From Cytophagaceae bacterium (GTDB lineage Bacteria; Bacteroidota; Bacteroidia; Cytophagales; Spirosomataceae), in assembly GCA_027486845.1 (NCBI GenBank), contig JAIXOL010000009.1, forward strand, positions 62,001 through 126,000: a DNA stretch of 64,000 bases, read 5' to 3'. This document shows, piece by piece, positions 16,818-25,376 of this stretch. A program made the translations under genes and the position numbers. How positions within the stretch are numbered: position 1 is the stretch's first letter; each line of letters opens with the position of its first letter. The notes below the pieces were generated by a model that searched no databases, was not told the DNA's origin, and saw nothing but the letters and a program-made list of their open reading frames with translations.

Positions 16818-18326
16818 CTATTTTATCATATTAGCCACAATCTTGGCCGATGAAAGTGCCAATGGAATTCCTCCACCTGGATGGACGCTTCCACCTACAA
16901 AATACAGGTTTTTAATATCAGAAGAAAAATTGGCGTGCCGTAAAAATGCGGCAAATTTATTGTTGGAGCTATTACCATACAAAGCCCCTTGTGCTGATGA
17001 TGTACGCATTTCTATGCTTCTAGGGTCAAGTATTGACTCGTTTTCTATAAATTCTGCCACATTTACACCTAAATTTCGACTTAATTTATCAATTACATTT
17101 TGGCGAGCTTCGGTAATTATTGTATCCCAATCTTGACCTTCGTTGGCAGGAGCATTGAGCAAAATAAACCAGTTTTCACAGCCTTCAGGAGCATCATCTT
17201 TTTTGTATTTCGAGGTGATATTCAGATAAATAGTTGGGTCGTGATAGATTGTTTTTTTCTGAAACTGGTACTCAAATTCGGTCTTATAGTCATTCGAGAA
17301 AAAGATATTATGCAAGCCTAATTCTTTAAATTCTTTTTTGATTCCCCAATAAAAAATCAGCCCTGAACCGCTTTTTGCTTGATTCAAAATTTTATCGGGA
17401 TGCTTGACTTTTGGCAATAATTTTCGATACGTTGGCGTAACGTCCATGTTGGAAATGACAATATCAAGCCCCCTTGCACCCAGAGGAGGAACTACAATTC
17501 CTTCTACTTTAAGATTTTTAACGTTTGAAAACTTTTTTTTATTTTCACCCTCTGGGGGTAAGGAGGCTGTAACTATCTCCTCAACTTTCGCCCCAAAATG
17601 AAATTTCACACCCAAATCTTTAGCTAAATTCACTAAACTTTGTGTGATGCCAAACATACCATCTTTCGGGAAAAACGCCCCAATATTATATTCTAAATGA
17701 GGAATTATATTGAGTGTAGCAGGTGTTTGATAAGGATCAGAACCATTATATGTAGCATAACGATTGAATAATTGAACGGTTTTTGGCTGTCTGAAAAAAC
17801 TTTCGTTTGCTTTGTTCATTGTTTCAAAAATACCCAATTTAGGTAAGTTAAGATAACCTTTAAATGCCTTTTTTGATATCCAAGTCGAGAATTTATACAA
17901 CGAATCTTCAAGAAATAAACCACTTAAAATTTCATACTTAAAAGCTGCTGCTTTCAAAAACTGAATAATATTTTCGGAAGGTTCACCAAGATTTTTTTCG
18001 GCATCTTGGGCAAATTCATTGATGTCGGCCGAAACATTTAGTCTTGTGCCATCATCCCAAAAATATCGGCAAACTTCGGGCAATTTAATGTACTGAAAAT
18101 ACTCATCAGGATTTCGACCCGAAAGTTCAAATAACTCAGTCACGAATTGTGGCATCGTGAATAGTGAAGGCCCCGCGTCGAAGCGATATTCACCTTGTTG
18201 AAACTCGCTTAGTTTTCCACCAGGGTAATTATTTGCCTCAAAAACTTCTACTTCATGACCTTTTTTTGCCAAACGAATGGCAGTTGCGATTCCTCCGATA
18301 CCAGCACCTATAATTGCAATTTTCAT
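16818..18326 (-). CDS. Carotenoid desaturase (CrtI/CrtD-type phytoene desaturase family)
   Basis: A 502-residue FAD-dependent protein. The N-terminus MKIAIIGAGIGGIATAIRLA is a dinucleotide-binding fold, followed by PGGKLSEFQQGEYRFDAGPS. The C-terminus YFVGGSVHPGGGIPLALSSA is the family signature. It resembles the hydroxyneurosporene or 1-hydroxycarotenoid 3,4-desaturases (CrtD) as much as CrtI; no other crt gene is adjacent, so the exact step is undecided. Residues about 253-287 (from TASLPPEG to GARGL) replace the short loop expected before the DIVISNMDV strand. They are encoded by a palindromic DNA element. The frame is intact, so the protein may still work. Confidence 0.85.
   Translation of the reverse strand: MKIAIIGAGIGGIATAIRLAKKGHEVEVFEANNYPGGKLSEFQQGEYRFDAGPSLFTMPQFVTELFELSGRNPDEYFQYIKLPEVCRYFWDDGTRLNVSADINEFAQDAEKNLGEPSENIIQFLKAAAFKYEILSGLFLEDSLYKFSTWISKKAFKGYLNLPKLGIFETMNKANESFFRQPKTVQLFNRYATYNGSDPYQTPATLNIIPHLEYNIGAFFPKDGMFGITQSLVNLAKDLGVKFHFGAKVEEIVTASLPPEGENKKKFSNVKNLKVEGIVVPPLGARGLDIVISNMDVTPTYRKLLPKVKHPDKILNQAKSGSGLIFYWGIKKEFKELGLHNIFFSNDYKTEFEYQFQKKTIYHDPTIYLNITSKYKKDDAPEGCENWFILLNAPANEGQDWDTIITEARQNVIDKLSRNLGVNVAEFIENESILDPRSIEMRTSSAQGALYGNSSNNKFAAFLRHANFSSDIKNLYFVGGSVHPGGGIPLALSSAKIVANMIK
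17467..17568. repeat. Palindromic repeat element inserted in the desaturase reading frame
   Basis: The outer segments 17467-17489 and 17546-17568 are imperfect inverted repeats of about 23 bp (AGCCCCCTTGCACCCAGAGG against the complement of CTCTGGGGGTAAGGAGGCT), about 56 bp apart. They are GC-rich in an AT-rich gene. They look like the Bacteroidota intergenic palindromes with runs of C and G around CAGAG. Here the element reads through in frame and supplies about 34 residues. Confidence 0.7.
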
Positions 18327-18551
18327 TCAGTCTTAAATCCAGTTTAATTTATCAATATAACACCTTTTTAGTAATTTCTGTTAAAATATTCATAAAAAAG
18401 CTCATTTGACTCATCACTCTTGCATAATAACTATTAAAATATCAAACTTATCAACAAAATTGTTACTTTTTTTTGCTATTTTGCGGTGTAATTAGAATCT
18501 TACCATTAAATCATAAAATCAATTAAACTCTAACAAGAGTGTAACCCACCA

Positions 18552-19715
18552 ATGGCAAAATTATTGATTGTTGATGACGAAAAAAGTATCCGAGATGCAC
18601 TCCGTGACATTTTGGAGTATGAAGAGTACGAAGTAGATGAAGCAAAAGATGGTGAAGAAGGACTCGAGATGTTGCTGAAAACGCAGTACGATGTAGCCCT
18701 TTGTGACATCAAAATGCCTAAACTAGATGGACTCGAAATGCTGTTAAAAGCCAAAGAAGAAGGAGTAATAACTCAGTTTATTATGATTTCGGCATTTGGC
18801 AATGTAGAAAATGCTGTTGAAGCTACCAAAAGAGGGGCTTACGATTTCATAACCAAGCCACCTGATTTGAATCGTTTGCTCGTAACCGTGCGTAATGCAA
18901 TCGAGAAAAGCAAAGATGTAGAAGTAATAAAAGTACTGAAACGAAGAATCTACAAAATCAACGAAATTGTTGGAGACTCACCACTTATTCAAAAGGTGAA
19001 AGAAACCATCGACCGTGTTGCCCCAACCGAAGCTCGTGTGCTTATTACGGGACCGAATGGTTCGGGTAAAGAAATGGTAGCGAAACAAATTCATGAAAAG
19101 AGTAATCGTTGCAATCAATCTTCGGTTGAGGTAAACTGTGCCGCCATTCCTTCTGAATTGATTGAAAGTGAACTTTTTGGTCACGAAAAAGGTGCTTTTA
19201 CTTCGGCTATAAAACAGCGTATTGGTAAGTTTGAGCAAGCTGATGGTGGAACGCTTTTCTTGGATGAGATTGGCGACATGAGCCTTTCTGCACAAGCAAA
19301 AGTGCTTCGTGCATTGCAAGAAAGCAAAATTACACGTGTAGGTGGCGATAAAGAAATAAAAGTAAACGTACGTGTGATTGCGGCTACGAATAAAGATTTA
19401 CGAAAGGAAATTGCTGAAGGGAATTTCCGTGAAGACTTATTTCACCGCCTCAATGTGATTCCGATTCATGTACCTGCCTTGGCCGACCGTAAGAACGATA
19501 TTCCATTATTGACAGATAAGTTTTTGAATGACGTAGCCGAAGAATATGGCGATGCAACCAAAGAATTTGATGCTGACGCAATTGAATATATGAAAACCTT
19601 ACCTTGGACTGGAAACGTTCGTGAACTACGCAACGTGGTAGAACGCCTCGTGATTATGTGTGGCCCGAAAATTACGCTCGATGATGTGAAACTTTATGCA
19701 GGAATTGGTTTTTAA
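18552..19715 (+). CDS. NtrC-type response regulator (receiver + sigma-54 ATPase) without a DNA-binding domain
   Basis: A 387-residue protein. The receiver domain (1-120) has Asp8, Asp9, phosphoacceptor Asp52 and Lys102. The AAA+ domain (about 137-375) has Walker A GPNGSGKE at 167-174, the sigma-54 contact loop GAFTSA at 214-219 and Walker B GGTLFLDEIG at 232-241. The protein ends just after the AAA+ lid (CGPKITLDDVKLYAGIGF), so the Fis-type helix-turn-helix is missing. It presumably activates sigma-54 polymerase from solution or with a partner. No sensor kinase is adjacent. Confidence 0.92.
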   Translation: MAKLLIVDDEKSIRDALRDILEYEEYEVDEAKDGEEGLEMLLKTQYDVALCDIKMPKLDGLEMLLKAKEEGVITQFIMISAFGNVENAVEATKRGAYDFITKPPDLNRLLVTVRNAIEKSKDVEVIKVLKRRIYKINEIVGDSPLIQKVKETIDRVAPTEARVLITGPNGSGKEMVAKQIHEKSNRCNQSSVEVNCAAIPSELIESELFGHEKGAFTSAIKQRIGKFEQADGGTLFLDEIGDMSLSAQAKVLRALQESKITRVGGDKEIKVNVRVIAATNKDLRKEIAEGNFREDLFHRLNVIPIHVPALADRKNDIPLLTDKFLNDVAEEYGDATKEFDADAIEYMKTLPWTGNVRELRNVVERLVIMCGPKITLDDVKLYAGIGF

Positions 19716-19717
19716 AT

Positions 19718-19749
19718 AGTCCACGGATTACGGTCGATAGACGATAGGA
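19718..19749. repeat. Degenerate GTCCACGG-type intergenic repeat
   Basis: GTCCACGGATTACGGTCGAT and the following TAGACGATAGG resemble, in the opposite sense, CGTCCGTTGACCATAGTCAA plus TGGACTA at 19819-19845, and TGTGGACTA repeated twice at 16797-16820. These are short drifted copies of a common theme, non-coding, and lie at gene ends. Confidence 0.4.
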
Positions 19750-19753
19750 AATT

Positions 19754-19793
19754 AAAAAGGGTCATGTTGAGAATTCTCAATATGACCCTTTTT
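19754..19793. terminator. Strong bidirectional terminator between the NtrC-type gene and purM
   Basis: An 18-bp stem (AAAAAGGGTCATGTTGAG at 19754-19771 with 19776-19793, one G-T pair) closes on the loop AATT. The A-run on one side and T-run on the other make it work in both directions, as fits its place between convergent genes. Confidence 0.92.
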
Positions 19794-19842
19794 CTTTTTG
19801 GAAGTTTATAAAAACTGTCGTCCGTTGACCATAGTCAATGGA

Positions 19843-21000
19843 CTAATAAACAAACTCACCAAATTCACTTTTGATAGTTACCTTCTTGCTTTCGGCAGCC
19901 TCAACTCTACCAATAATTTGGGCATCAATACCAAATGAATGAGAGATTTCGATAATACGTTGAGCGTATTGTTCGTCGAGATAAACCTCCAAACGATGTC
20001 CCATATTGAAAACTTTATACATTTCTTGCCATGATGTGCCACTTTGTTCGTGAATCAATTTAAACAATGGCGGAATCGGAAAAAGGTTATCTTTGATTAC
20101 GTGCAGGTTTTCAATAAAGTGTAAAACCTTCGTTTGAGCTCCACCGCTGCAATGCACCATTCCGTGAATGTATGGACGAAGTTCTGCTAAAAAAGCCTTT
20201 GCCACAGGTGCAAAAGTACGAGTAGGAGAGAGGATAAGTTTGCCAGCATTGACACCCGCAATTTCTTCGGTCAATAATTTTGCTCCGCTATAAACTAAAT
20301 CTTTATTTATTTCTCCATCGTAACTTTCGGGGTATTTTTCAGCATAAGTTTTTGCCAAAACATCGTGTCGGGCAGAAGTCAGGCCATTGCTTCCCATGCC
20401 GCCATTATAAGCCGTTTCGTAGTTTGATTGACCATACGAGGCCAAGCCCACAATTACATCACCCGCTTTGATATTGTCGTTTGAGATAACATCAGAGCGT
20501 TTCATACGAGCAATGATTGTACTGTTTACTGCAATTGTGCGTACTAAATCGCCCACATCGGCAGTTTCGCCACCTGTGCTATAAATCTCTACTCCGTGGC
20601 TGCGAAGCATTTCCAGACATTCTTCTGTACCGTTGATAATTTCGCCAATTACTTCGCCTGGAATCTTGTTTTTGTTTCTATCTATACTCGACGAAATCAG
20701 CATTGGGCCAACTGCTCCTACACAAATCAAATCGTCGGTATTCATCACGATTGAGTCTTGTGCAATGCCACGCCAAACTGAAATATCGCCCGTTTCTTTC
20801 CAATATAAATACGCTAAAGATGTTTTTGTACCAGCACCATCGGCGTGCATGATATTGCAATATTCGGCATCGCCACCAAGTATATCGGGTGAAATTTTGC
20901 AGAATGCTTTCGGGAAAAGTCCTTTATCAAGCTTTTCGATTGCCTTATGAACATCTTCTTTGGCGGCCGAAACGCCACGCTGCATATAACGGTCAGTCAT
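19843..21000 (-). CDS. purM: Phosphoribosylformylglycinamidine cyclo-ligase (AIR synthase)
   Basis: A 385-residue PurM-like protein. Recognisable parts are the N-terminal YMQRGVSAAKED, the glycine-rich ILGGDAEYCNIMHADGAGTK ATP-binding segment (about 40-60), DLICVGAVGP, and STGGETADVGDLVRT. It makes aminoimidazole ribotide from FGAM and ATP in purine synthesis. It is longer than the E. coli enzyme (about 345 residues) but matches the Bacteroidota form as I know it. It stands alone, with its own promoter (TACCTTTG) and a shared terminator. Confidence 0.92.
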   Translation of the reverse strand: MTDRYMQRGVSAAKEDVHKAIEKLDKGLFPKAFCKISPDILGGDAEYCNIMHADGAGTKTSLAYLYWKETGDISVWRGIAQDSIVMNTDDLICVGAVGPMLISSSIDRNKNKIPGEVIGEIINGTEECLEMLRSHGVEIYSTGGETADVGDLVRTIAVNSTIIARMKRSDVISNDNIKAGDVIVGLASYGQSNYETAYNGGMGSNGLTSARHDVLAKTYAEKYPESYDGEINKDLVYSGAKLLTEEIAGVNAGKLILSPTRTFAPVAKAFLAELRPYIHGMVHCSGGAQTKVLHFIENLHVIKDNLFPIPPLFKLIHEQSGTSWQEMYKVFNMGHRLEVYLDEQYAQRIIEISHSFGIDAQIIGRVEAAESKKVTIKSEFGEFVY

Positions 21001-21023
21001 TTTTTGTATCCTTAATTGAGCTA

Positions 21024-21031
21024 CAAAGGTA
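21024..21031 (-). promoter_or_regulatory. -7 element for purM
   Basis: On the minus strand TACCTTTG matches TAnnTTTG and lies about 23 bp before the purM ATG. Confidence 0.5.
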
Positions 21032-21170
21032 AGGCTTAATTAAGAATTAAGAATTAAGAATGATGAATTTTCTCGAAATATGCTAATAATTTATGTTTCT
21101 TATAGTTTTATGAGAAAACTTAGAAAAGGTATTTTGTTTTAAATATATAAAATAAAACATTAAAAAATAG

Positions 21171-21200
21171 TTGTTTTATTTGTTTTTGTTTCTACTTTTG
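21171..21200 (+). promoter_or_regulatory. Bacteroidota promoter for the DUF2975/HTH operon
   Basis: TTG at 21171-21173 and TACTTTTG at 21193-21200 are separated by 19 bp, a good match to the TTG-N17-23-TAnnTTTG consensus. The gene starts 25 bp downstream. Confidence 0.65.
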
Positions 21201-21225
21201 TAACGAAACTAAATATAATACAATT

Positions 21226-21696
21226 ATGAAAACAACGAAGGTTATTTTGCTTATTGTTACTATTGGGGTTTTGTGGGGAATCGTAGAAAATATGGCTGTA
21301 CTTCCTGCTAACCTTCAAACAAATTCATTAGTTATTTGGCTATTAAATGGCACAAGTTTATGCACGTATTTGGTGCTTTTTTCAATTAGTTTTTTCTTAT
21401 ATAAGCTAATAAGCATTTACAATAAGATGCACTTCTTTAATAGTAAAAGTGTTATTTTGGTTAGAAAAATAGCTTTTTTAGTATTGATATTGGCAATATT
21501 GGATGTGGCTAATCGTGGATTTTTCGATATTTTACACAATTCTCATTTGAGTGGTAGTAATATTTTGAAAAATTTCTTTTGGCGAACCATCTTCGTTTCA
21601 CCCACCTTCATTTTTTGTAGTATTTTGATATTTATTTTGGCTGATTTTATGAAAAAAGCCATTACTGTAAAACAAGAAAACGAATCATTTATATAG
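21226..21696 (+). CDS. DUF2975 four-helix membrane protein
   Basis: A 156-residue inner-membrane protein with four hydrophobic helices (about 5-25, 40-65, 85-105 and 122-145). This layout, and its position 2 bp before a small Cro/C1-type regulator, are typical of the DUF2975 family. Such pairs occur in many Firmicutes and Bacteroidota. The membrane protein is thought to modulate the regulator, but its biochemical role is not known. Confidence 0.8.
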   Translation: MKTTKVILLIVTIGVLWGIVENMAVLPANLQTNSLVIWLLNGTSLCTYLVLFSISFFLYKLISIYNKMHFFNSKSVILVRKIAFLVLILAILDVANRGFFDILHNSHLSGSNILKNFFWRTIFVSPTFIFCSILIFILADFMKKAITVKQENESFI

Positions 21697-21698
21697 CC

Positions 21699-21902
21699 AT
21701 GCCGATAGTTGTAAATTTAGATGTAATGATGGCAAAGCGAAAGATGTCATTAAATGAACTTTCGCAAAAAGTTGGACTGACGACAGTTAATTTATCAATC
21801 CTTAAAACTGGCAAAGCTAAAGGTGTCAGATTTGACACATTGGCATCAATTTGTGAAGTGCTTGATTGTCAGCCCGCTGATATTTTAGAGTATGTAAAGT
21901 GA
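21699..21902 (+). CDS. Small Cro/C1-type HTH regulator (YozG-like)
   Basis: A 67-residue protein that is nothing but a helix-turn-helix domain: MPIVVNLDVMMAKRKMSLNE then LSQKVGLTTVNLSILKTGKA. The ending VLDCQPADILEYVK is typical of the YozG/XRE group that accompanies DUF2975. It overlaps the transcription unit of the membrane protein (2-bp gap) and is surely co-expressed. It probably controls its own operon. Confidence 0.9.
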   Translation: MPIVVNLDVMMAKRKMSLNELSQKVGLTTVNLSILKTGKAKGVRFDTLASICEVLDCQPADILEYVK

Positions 21903-21984
21903 ATATTCTGATTTTTTATCATAAAGGCATTAAGAATTTTCTTTATGAAACTTAGCATTTCTTAGTTCCTTAGTGGTTAGTATT

Positions 21985-22770
21985 TTAAATTTTCTTTCGT
22001 TTCTTCAAATCATATTTTTCACCTTTTTCGAGCATGACAAATTTCATTTCTTTAGCTTGTTTGGTGGTTTCAAAAATCATGACTTGGCTTTCGCCCAGCA
22101 CTTCGGCATAACGATTTTGCTCTACGTAAAAAGCCGTATCTTCGTCAATACCAATACCCAATAGAGTAGGATTTTTGAAAATTAATCCAATCAAACGATT
22201 CTGACGTTGACGTTTGATAAAATGCTGGTCAACAATGATTTCGTTCATCAGTCCAAGTCCTTTCTTAGTTTCAACTTTTGAGCCATCAATTACCTTGAAA
22301 TCTCCTTCGCCCGAAATCATAATTTCCGACATAATTGCCGTGCCTGCACTCGTTCCCGCAAACACTACTTTGTTTTTATAAAGCTCGTGCATGGCCTTGT
22401 ACAGTTCTTCGTCTTTTAAAACATCCATTATTCGGTTTTGGTCGCCACCACAAAAGAAAATACCTTTTGCTGTTTTGAGTTGTGCCAAAAGTGATGCTTT
22501 AGTTTCGGCTGTAAGTGGTGCAAATGGAGCATTATCGACCGAAATTTTTGAAAGAGCAGCCACCTCATTTTTAATGTTTGAAGCTGCTATTTCTTGCTCT
22601 CCACTTGCCCACGGAATGACCAATATTTTGCCGTTTTCATTGCCGCTTAACTCTATAAATTTAGTTAGAATATCAGGTGTGCGTTTGCCGCCGCCAATCA
22701 TAATTAATTGCTCTTGAGCAGTAGCAATTTCTGAGATAAAAAACAGAAGGATGAGAATTTTGCGTATCAT
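21985..22770 (-). CDS. Exported cyanophycinase-like peptidase (family S51)
   Basis: A 261-residue protein starting at MIRKILILLF, with a Sec signal cleaved near ATAQE. GGGKRTPDILTKF near 26-38, FFCGGDQNRIM (105-115) and the nucleophile segment AGTSAGTAIMS with Ser141 are cyanophycinase/peptidase E features. Cyanophycinases release Asp-Arg dipeptides from cyanophycin, and the exported members may feed on polymer outside the cell. The substrate is unproven here. The upstream in-frame start would add 18 residues before the signal and is less likely. Divergent from the GH130-like gene. Confidence 0.85.
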   Translation of the reverse strand: MIRKILILLFFISEIATAQEQLIMIGGGKRTPDILTKFIELSGNENGKILVIPWASGEQEIAASNIKNEVAALSKISVDNAPFAPLTAETKASLLAQLKTAKGIFFCGGDQNRIMDVLKDEELYKAMHELYKNKVVFAGTSAGTAIMSEIMISGEGDFKVIDGSKVETKKGLGLMNEIIVDQHFIKRQRQNRLIGLIFKNPTLLGIGIDEDTAFYVEQNRYAEVLGESQVMIFETTKQAKEMKFVMLEKGEKYDLKKRKKI

Positions 22771-22802
22771 TTTTTGAAAATTAGTTTGTGATAAATTATC
22801 TA

Positions 22803-22810
22803 TATCTTTG
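22803..22810 (+). promoter_or_regulatory. -7 element for the GH130-like lipoprotein gene
   Basis: TATCTTTG matches TAnnTTTG and lies 37 bp before the ATG at 22848. It sits between the divergent starts at 22770 and 22848. Confidence 0.45.
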
Positions 22811-22847
22811 GCTTTATATATCAACTCAAATACTTTTTCACAAACCT

Positions 22848-23924
22848 ATGAAAAAATACCTTTTAATTATTTCTCTTTTTACATTTTCTTCGTGCAGATA
22901 TAAAGTAGAACAAAGCTGGCAACTAATTCCATTTGTAAAAGCCGATATCGAGAATCCAATATTATTGCCAAATGATACTACTACTTTTGATGATCCAATT
23001 ATGAAAAAATCAATCAATTGGGAAGCCAAAGATGTCTATAATCCTTCGGCGGTGGTGCGAGATGGAAAAGTTTATTTGTTGTATAGGGCAGAAGATACTT
23101 TGAAGGTTGTCGATGGTACTTCACGTTTGGGGCTAGCCGTTAGTGAAGATGGTATTCATTTCAAACGTCAGACCAAACCAGTATTTTTTCCTGACAATGA
23201 TTTTATGAAAAAATACGAATATCCAGGTGGCTGTGAAGATCCTCGTTTGGTAGAAACCGAAGACGGAAAGTATATTTTAACTTACACGGCTTATGATGGA
23301 AAAACGGCTCGACTTTGTGTTGCATCTTCGGCCGATTTACAGACTTGGAAAAAAGAAGGTTTGGCTTTTAAAAACCCAAAAAATGAAATGCTGTGGTCGA
23401 AGTCAGGAGCTATAATCTGTAAGCAAGTTGGCGAGCGATTTGTGGCCATGAAAATCAAGGGAAAATATTGGATGTATTGGGGCGATACTAATCTGTTTTT
23501 GGCCAGTTCTGATAATCTAAGCGATTGGACTATTTTGGAAGATGAATTTGGAAAACCCAAGCCAATTGTAAAACCTCGTGAGGACAATTTCGATAGTTGG
23601 TTAGTAGAATCTGGGCCAGCGGCGTTTATTAAAGAAGATGGCATATTACTTATTTACAATAGTGCCAATAAAGGTTTTCAGAATAAAAGCAAAGACACCA
23701 AAAATGCTTACCGAGCAGGACAAATAATATTTGATAAAAACGACCCAAGCAAAGTCATTGACCGCTCGAAAACTTTTTTCTTTGAACCAGATAAACCTTA
23801 TGAGTTAACAGGGCAAGTAAATAATGTAGTATTTGTAGAAGGACTCGTAAATTTCAAGAAGAAATGGTATTTATATTACGGGACGGCCGATTCTAAAATT
23901 GCGGTGGCGATATGTGAAAAATAA
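22848..23924 (+). CDS. GH130-like glycosidase/phosphorylase, predicted lipoprotein
   Basis: A 358-residue protein with a lipobox FSSC (Cys16). The five-bladed propeller features of family GH130 are visible: VYNPSAVVRDGKVYLLYRAE (63-82), SRLGLAVSEDGIHF, and GGCEDPRLVETEDGKY with the EDPR signature at 130-133. Asp131 is the expected general acid. Family members phosphorolyse or hydrolyse beta-1,2- or beta-1,4-mannosides. Phosphorylases are usually cytoplasmic, so a surface or periplasmic lipoprotein suggests a hydrolase. No sus-type genes are nearby. Related families GH43/68 are less likely. Confidence 0.75.
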   Translation: MKKYLLIISLFTFSSCRYKVEQSWQLIPFVKADIENPILLPNDTTTFDDPIMKKSINWEAKDVYNPSAVVRDGKVYLLYRAEDTLKVVDGTSRLGLAVSEDGIHFKRQTKPVFFPDNDFMKKYEYPGGCEDPRLVETEDGKYILTYTAYDGKTARLCVASSADLQTWKKEGLAFKNPKNEMLWSKSGAIICKQVGERFVAMKIKGKYWMYWGDTNLFLASSDNLSDWTILEDEFGKPKPIVKPREDNFDSWLVESGPAAFIKEDGILLIYNSANKGFQNKSKDTKNAYRAGQIIFDKNDPSKVIDRSKTFFFEPDKPYELTGQVNNVVFVEGLVNFKKKWYLYYGTADSKIAVAICEK

Positions 23925-23937
23925 GGTTCTAGATTTT

Positions 23938-23998
23938 AAGGAAGGCTTCGCTGGGCGACATTCGTTCTGAGGGGAACGCCTAGTCCGAAGCCTTCCTT
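23938..23998. terminator. Terminator between the GH130-like gene and argH
   Basis: AAGGAAGGCTTCG (23938-23950) pairs with 23986-23998 over 13 bp, followed by T residues. The 35-nt loop is GC-rich (CTGGGCGACATTCG...) and resembles this genome's GC-rich intergenic repeats. It lies between convergent genes and probably serves both. Confidence 0.75.
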
Positions 23999-24002
23999 TT
24001 AT

Positions 24003-25376
24003 TTACTTCCAATTCAATAATTCTTCCAAAGCAGTATCAACTTTTACGAAGTCAAAACCTTTAATTACATTGCTCATCATTTTCGTGATCTCGTCGTTGC
24101 AAAGATTTCCGATACTTCCTTCGAGTGTATGGTTCAAATCTCGTGGTGCTTCATAACCACCACCAAAAATTTCTTCTTTCACTTGTAAATACGCATCTCT
24201 AAAAGGTAAACCTTGCATTACTAATTCATTCACCCGTTCTACTGAGAAAATCGGGTCGTACTTTTTGTCTTCCAAAAGATTAGGTTTTATTTCAATATTT
24301 GACATCATAAAGTGAGCTATATCCAAGCATTCAATCATTTGGTCGAAGGCAGGCATTAAGATTTCTTTCAAAATCTGCATATCACGGTGATAGCCACTAG
24401 GTAGATTACTTGTGACGAAAGCCAATTCGGTAGGAAGTCCTTTCAGTCTGTTGGTTTTTGCTCTGAGCAATTCAGCCACATCTGGGTTTTTCTTGTGTGG
24501 CATGATACTGCTGCCTGTCGTGAAATCGTCAGGTAGCGTTACGAATCCAAAGTTTTGCGAATTATACAAACAAATATCCATTGCCATACGTGATAGCGTG
24601 GTGGCCAAAGACGTCATTCCTGAAAGCACAACGTATTCACTTTTACCACGAGTCATTTGTGCATAAACTACATTATAATTAAGGTCATCGAAGCCTAAGA
24701 GCTTAGTCGTAAGCGTTCGGTTTAGTGGAAACGAACTTCCATATCCAGCACCCGAACCCAAGGGATTTTTATTGACTACTTTGTAAGCCGCCTGAAGTAC
24801 AACTGTATCATCAACCAAACTTTCAGCATAAGCACCAAACCAAAGCCCAAACGATGATGGCATCGCAATTTGGAGATGGGTATAACCAGGTAGTAAATCA
24901 TTTTTATGTTGATTGCTGAGTTCGACTAACTTATGAAAAAGTGCTTCGGTGAGATTTACAATTTGACGTAACTGATGACGCATAAAAAGTTTGAGGTCAA
25001 CCAGTACTTGGTCGTTGCGAGAGCGGCCACTATGGATTTTTTTTCCAGCGTCGCCGAGTGCTTGAGTAAGTAACCATTCGACTTGAGAATGTACATCCTC
25101 AATATTTTTTTCAATTAAAAATTTACCATTTATAATATCATTATAAATCTTTAAACATTCTTTAATAATACCTGCTAACTCATTGGTTTCTAGTAAACCA
25201 ATACTCTCTAACATAATGGCGTGTGCCATTGAGCCGATTACATCGAACTCAGCTAAGTACATATCCATTTCACGGTCTTTACCAACCGTAAAATTTTCAA
25301 TTCGGAGAGTTGCCTCGTGATTTGAGGCACCCTGTTTTTCTAAGTTTTTACTACTTACCTTTTGCCAAAGTTTCAC
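24003..25376 (-). CDS. argH: Argininosuccinate lyase
   Basis: A 457-residue cytoplasmic enzyme of the fumarase/aspartase superfamily that splits argininosuccinate into arginine and fumarate, the last step of arginine synthesis. HSGRSRNDQV at 115-124 and the signature loop GSSIMPHKKNP at 288-298, with the catalytic serine, are intact. The length matches the family. It is not next to other arg genes. Start at the ATG at 25376. Confidence 0.95.
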   Translation of the reverse strand: MKLWQKVSSKNLEKQGASNHEATLRIENFTVGKDREMDMYLAEFDVIGSMAHAIMLESIGLLETNELAGIIKECLKIYNDIINGKFLIEKNIEDVHSQVEWLLTQALGDAGKKIHSGRSRNDQVLVDLKLFMRHQLRQIVNLTEALFHKLVELSNQHKNDLLPGYTHLQIAMPSSFGLWFGAYAESLVDDTVVLQAAYKVVNKNPLGSGAGYGSSFPLNRTLTTKLLGFDDLNYNVVYAQMTRGKSEYVVLSGMTSLATTLSRMAMDICLYNSQNFGFVTLPDDFTTGSSIMPHKKNPDVAELLRAKTNRLKGLPTELAFVTSNLPSGYHRDMQILKEILMPAFDQMIECLDIAHFMMSNIEIKPNLLEDKKYDPIFSVERVNELVMQGLPFRDAYLQVKEEIFGGGYEAPRDLNHTLEGSIGNLCNDEITKMMSNVIKGFDFVKVDTALEELLNWK

